In this document: piece after piece, positions 61,740-64,000 of the stretch
Numbering within the stretch: the first letter of the stretch is position 1
Layout of the letters: every line of letters starts with the position of its first letter
The notes under the pieces: model-generated
The model's database searches: none
Seen by the model: the letters and a program-made list of their open reading frames with translations, nothing else
Told to the model about the DNA's origin: nothing
NCBI RefSeq assembly: GCF_007748095.1
Contig: NZ_CP036287.1
Location: 1,426,001-1,490,000 of the forward strand
Direction of reading: 5' to 3'
Length of the DNA: 64,000 bases
From: Engelhardtia mirabilis
GTDB taxonomy: Bacteria > Planctomycetota > UBA1135 > GCA-002686595
Position numbers and translations under genes: made by a program

Positions 61740-63185
61740 TCAGCGCAGGTAGCCGAGGGCCTCGAGTTCCTCGACCACATCCGAATCCAGTTCGACCGGC
61801 GCGCCCGCGGTGCGCTGGCCCGAGCTGAGACGTTCGAGTTCTGCCGACAGTGCCTCGACGAGGGCCGGCTTCGCTTCCGCGAGGTCGGCCCGCTCGCGTG
61901 GATCGGCGACTAGATCGAAGAGGGCAACGGTCCCGTCCTCCGAGTGGATCAACTTCATGCCGCCGCTGATCAGCGCGCGCCGCTCGACACCGTAGAGGGT
62001 GTTGGTCACCAGAGCGGTGCCCGAGTGCGGCGCGCTGGCGACCTGCGCCAGGTCCCGGCCCGCCATGCCCGGCGGGGGCGGCACTCCGGCGGCGGCCAAG
62101 AGGGTCGGTGCCAGGTCGATGTGGCGGGCCATGTCCGTGCGCACCGGGCCACCGCGCGGCGTTGCGCCGTTCGCGGGCCAGCGGATGATCAACGGCACGC
62201 GCACCAACTCGTCGTAGAGAGTGTGGCCGTGCTCGAAGCCGCCGTGGTCCCAGAACTCCTCGCCGTGGTCGCTGGTGAAGACCACGATCCATTCGCGGCC
62301 ATCCTGTTCCAACGCTGCCAGGAGCCGACCCACCTGAGCGTCGGCGAAGGCTACCTCGCGGTCGTAGAGCTCGCGCACCCGCGCGCGGAACTCCGGCGGC
62401 GAGCTGGCCGAGCGCTCCCGATCCCACAGCTCGCGCAGCATCAGGTTGAGGGCGCGGTCGGGATCGTCCTCGTCCGCCAGCCACTGCGGGCGCAGCTCCC
62501 CCGGCGGGTCATAGCCCATGTGCGGGTCGAACAGGTGCACCAGCAGGAAGGTCGGGCCGTCGTCGCCGTCCGCCAGCCAGTCCAAGGCCGTGTCGACGAT
62601 GCGATCGCCGCGCACCTTGCGCCCGCGGCCGGGCTCGCGCAGGTGCACGTAGTCGTCGAAGCCGCGACCCAGGCCGAAGGACGGTGCGAGGTAGGGGTTG
62701 GTGACCACGGCGCCGGTCCGGTAGCCGGCCTGGCCCAGGATCCCGGCCAGGGTCGGCAGGCCGGGATCGATCCCGGTCAGCTTGCCCTCGCCCGCGTTGC
62801 GCGCGCCGTGTTCCCGCGTCGGCCGGCCGGTGAGGATCGCGGCCACCGAGGGCAGGGTCCACGGCGCGGCGGAGAAGGCCGCGTCGAAGCGTTGGGCGCG
62901 GGTGGCGAGGTCGTCGATGTGGGGCGTGCCCGGTCGGGTCGCGGAGGCCGCAGTCGCGCCGTAGGCGCCGAGCGCGTCGCGCCGCAGGGTGTCGCAGACC
63001 ACCAACAGGATCGAGGGCGGCGCGGCGTTCATCGGCGGGGACGCGCTCGGAGCGCAGCCGACGACCCCGAGCAGGACCAGGGCGATCCATTGAACGACCC
63101 GCGCCCGCGGCTCGATCGCGCGTCGACCGTTCCCGCTGCACGCAGCTCCACTGCGAGAAAGTCGTCGGCGATCGCAGTGGTCCAT
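61740..63185 (-). CDS. Lipoprotein of the sulfatase superfamily with Thr at the nucleophile site
   Basis: A 481-residue protein from ATG 63185. The hydrophobic segment WIALVLLGVVGCAPS ends in a lipobox (VVGC), so it is probably a lipoprotein; the 31 residues before it are unusually long and the start may lie further in. Core blocks: ILLVVCDTLRRDALGAYG, WTLPSVAAILTGRPTREHG, LVHLFDPHMGYDPP, VVFTSDHGEEFWDHGGFEHG. The C/S-x-P-x-R position reads TLPSV (T110), without Cys, Ser or Arg. Metal ligands are otherwise kept, so it is probably an active phospho- or sulfo-transferring or hydrolysing enzyme of unknown substrate. It diverges from another sulfatase-like gene. Confidence 0.87.
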   Translation of the reverse strand: MDHCDRRRLSRSGAACSGNGRRAIEPRARVVQWIALVLLGVVGCAPSASPPMNAAPPSILLVVCDTLRRDALGAYGATAASATRPGTPHIDDLATRAQRFDAAFSAAPWTLPSVAAILTGRPTREHGARNAGEGKLTGIDPGLPTLAGILGQAGYRTGAVVTNPYLAPSFGLGRGFDDYVHLREPGRGRKVRGDRIVDTALDWLADGDDGPTFLLVHLFDPHMGYDPPGELRPQWLADEDDPDRALNLMLRELWDRERSASSPPEFRARVRELYDREVAFADAQVGRLLAALEQDGREWIVVFTSDHGEEFWDHGGFEHGHTLYDELVRVPLIIRWPANGATPRGGPVRTDMARHIDLAPTLLAAAGVPPPPGMAGRDLAQVASAPHSGTALVTNTLYGVERRALISGGMKLIHSEDGTVALFDLVADPRERADLAEAKPALVEALSAELERLSSGQRTAGAPVELDSDVVEELEALGYLR

Positions 63186-63272
63186 GGGCTGACTCGGAGG
63201 GACGGGCTTCTCGGGGCGAAGGTTAGCATGTCGTCCTTCGCGGCCCGCGCCGGTGTCGCCGCTCTCGAGTTC

Positions 63273-64000
63273 ATGTGCGACCGTCGACGATTCCCGATCC
63301 GCCCGTACCCGAGTTGGCCGGGGAGCCTGCTTCCAGCGGTCGATGTGCCCGAGCTCGCAGCGCCTGGGGCGCGGGTTCCCGCGGCGGCAACCAACTCGGC
63401 AGTAGCTCCCGCATCTGGAGCCACTGCGGCCCGGTCGTCGACGCTGCTGCGGTGTGCGGCCCTGCTGGGTCTGGCCGGCGGCCTCGTGGCATGTGGCGCC
63501 GAGCCGTCGCCGCCGGCGTTGATCGTGATCACGATCGACACCCTGCGCGCGGACCACGTGGGCACCTACGGCTACTTCCGCGACACCACGCCGCGGCTCG
63601 ACGAGTTCGCGGACCAGGCCCTGGTCTTCGACCAGGCCTTCAGCGGCATGGCCACGACCCTGCCGGCGCACACCTCGCTGTTCACGGGGCTCGCGCCCCT
63701 GGAGCACGGGGTCCTGGCCAACACGACCCGCGCGGCCGGCGGTAGCGCCTTCCGCTCGAGCGGGGACGTGCGGCTGTTCGCCGAGATGGCCCACGATGCG
63801 GGCTGGGAGACGTCGGCCTTCGTCAGCGCGACACCGCTCGAGGAGCACTGCGGCCTGGCCGAGGGCTTCGACGTCTACGCGGCGCCGGAGGGCTTCGAGC
63901 GCCTGGGCGAAGAGACCGTCGACCTGGCCCTGGCCGAGCTCGCGCGTCCGGTGCGCGGGCCGCGTCTTTTGTGGCTGCACCTCTACGACCCCCACGCGGA
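63273..64000 (+). CDS. Sulfatase-superfamily lipoprotein, 5' part
   Basis: The frame is open to the window end, so only the N-terminal part is seen. ATG 63273 is used; ATG 63228 and GTG 63345 are alternatives, and a -10-like TAGCAT overlaps ATG 63228. A signal segment STLLRCAALLGLAGGLVACG ends in the lipobox LVAC. Then come LIVITIDTLRADHVGTYGYF (metal binding) and SGMATTLPAHTSLFTGLAPL. As in the other two family members, Thr occupies the formylglycine position (TLPAH). RLLWLHLYDPHA carries the next conserved His. The substrate is unknown. Its diverging neighbour is a relative, perhaps from an old duplication. Confidence 0.8.
   Translation, partial: MCDRRRFPIRPYPSWPGSLLPAVDVPELAAPGARVPAAATNSAVAPASGATAARSSTLLRCAALLGLAGGLVACGAEPSPPALIVITIDTLRADHVGTYGYFRDTTPRLDEFADQALVFDQAFSGMATTLPAHTSLFTGLAPLEHGVLANTTRAAGGSAFRSSGDVRLFAEMAHDAGWETSAFVSATPLEEHCGLAEGFDVYAAPEGFERLGEETVDLALAELARPVRGPRLLWLHLYDPHA

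Overview
The window is a stretch of chromosome from a strongly GC-rich bacterium (by eye around 70 % G+C, not computed) with short intergenic gaps and genes on both strands. I see no rRNA, tRNA, CRISPR array, phage or transposase gene. The gene content points to the Planctomycetota, probably one of its deep-branching marine lineages. The indicators are an ECF sigma factor fused to a membrane segment and carboxypeptidase-regulatory-like repeats, three sulfatase-superfamily genes, two DUF6259 paralogues, MBOAT O-acyltransferase machinery, a hybrid kinase with a periplasmic beta-propeller, and several secreted proteins that appear to share a C-terminal module. This placement is inference from gene families, not from a marker phylogeny.

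Layout. 1-3.3 kb: the end of a glutamine cyclotransferase gene, an SGNH hydrolase, and a translationally coupled pair of SPFH/band 7 proteins. 3.4-15.3 kb: mostly information processing and central metabolism, namely a solitary fusA (EF-G) behind a long leader, a beta-propeller protein, tex with an unusual insert and Gly/Arg tail, a membrane coiled-coil protein, ptsI, a protein with four SANT/GcrA-like repeats, and folE. 15.6-31.1 kb: signalling and DNA maintenance, namely a Reg_prop hybrid histidine kinase, the ECF-fusion protein, a JAMM peptidase, a SASA-type esterase, an APH-fold kinase, an SRAP (HMCES/YedK) protein, a foldback MITE-like element, an RRM protein, a PAS-GAF-GGDEF cyclase and a multi-PAS hybrid kinase. 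31.2-36.5 kb: an SGNH/MBOAT acylation pair and a large secreted esterase. 36.5-64 kb: mainly exported proteins (two DUF6259 proteins, three sulfatase-like hydrolases, endonuclease I with lamin-tail-like modules, a dockerin-like protein, BatD-like and TPR proteins), interleaved with two methyltransferases, a tandem Usp, a DUF2891 protein, a MOSC protein and an SNase-like nuclease.

The genes look like many short transcription units rather than one pathway. Several genes have a TAnnnT hexamer so close to the start codon that their mRNAs may be leaderless, while another set has clear Shine-Dalgarno sites. Strong GC-rich hairpins separate several units. The most unusual items are the quadruple SANT/GcrA-like protein, the ECF fusion, the TA-flanked foldback element next to the SRAP gene, the Asp/Gly/Trp-rich insert in one DUF6259 protein, and the Thr in place of the formylglycine Cys/Ser in all three sulfatase-like proteins.
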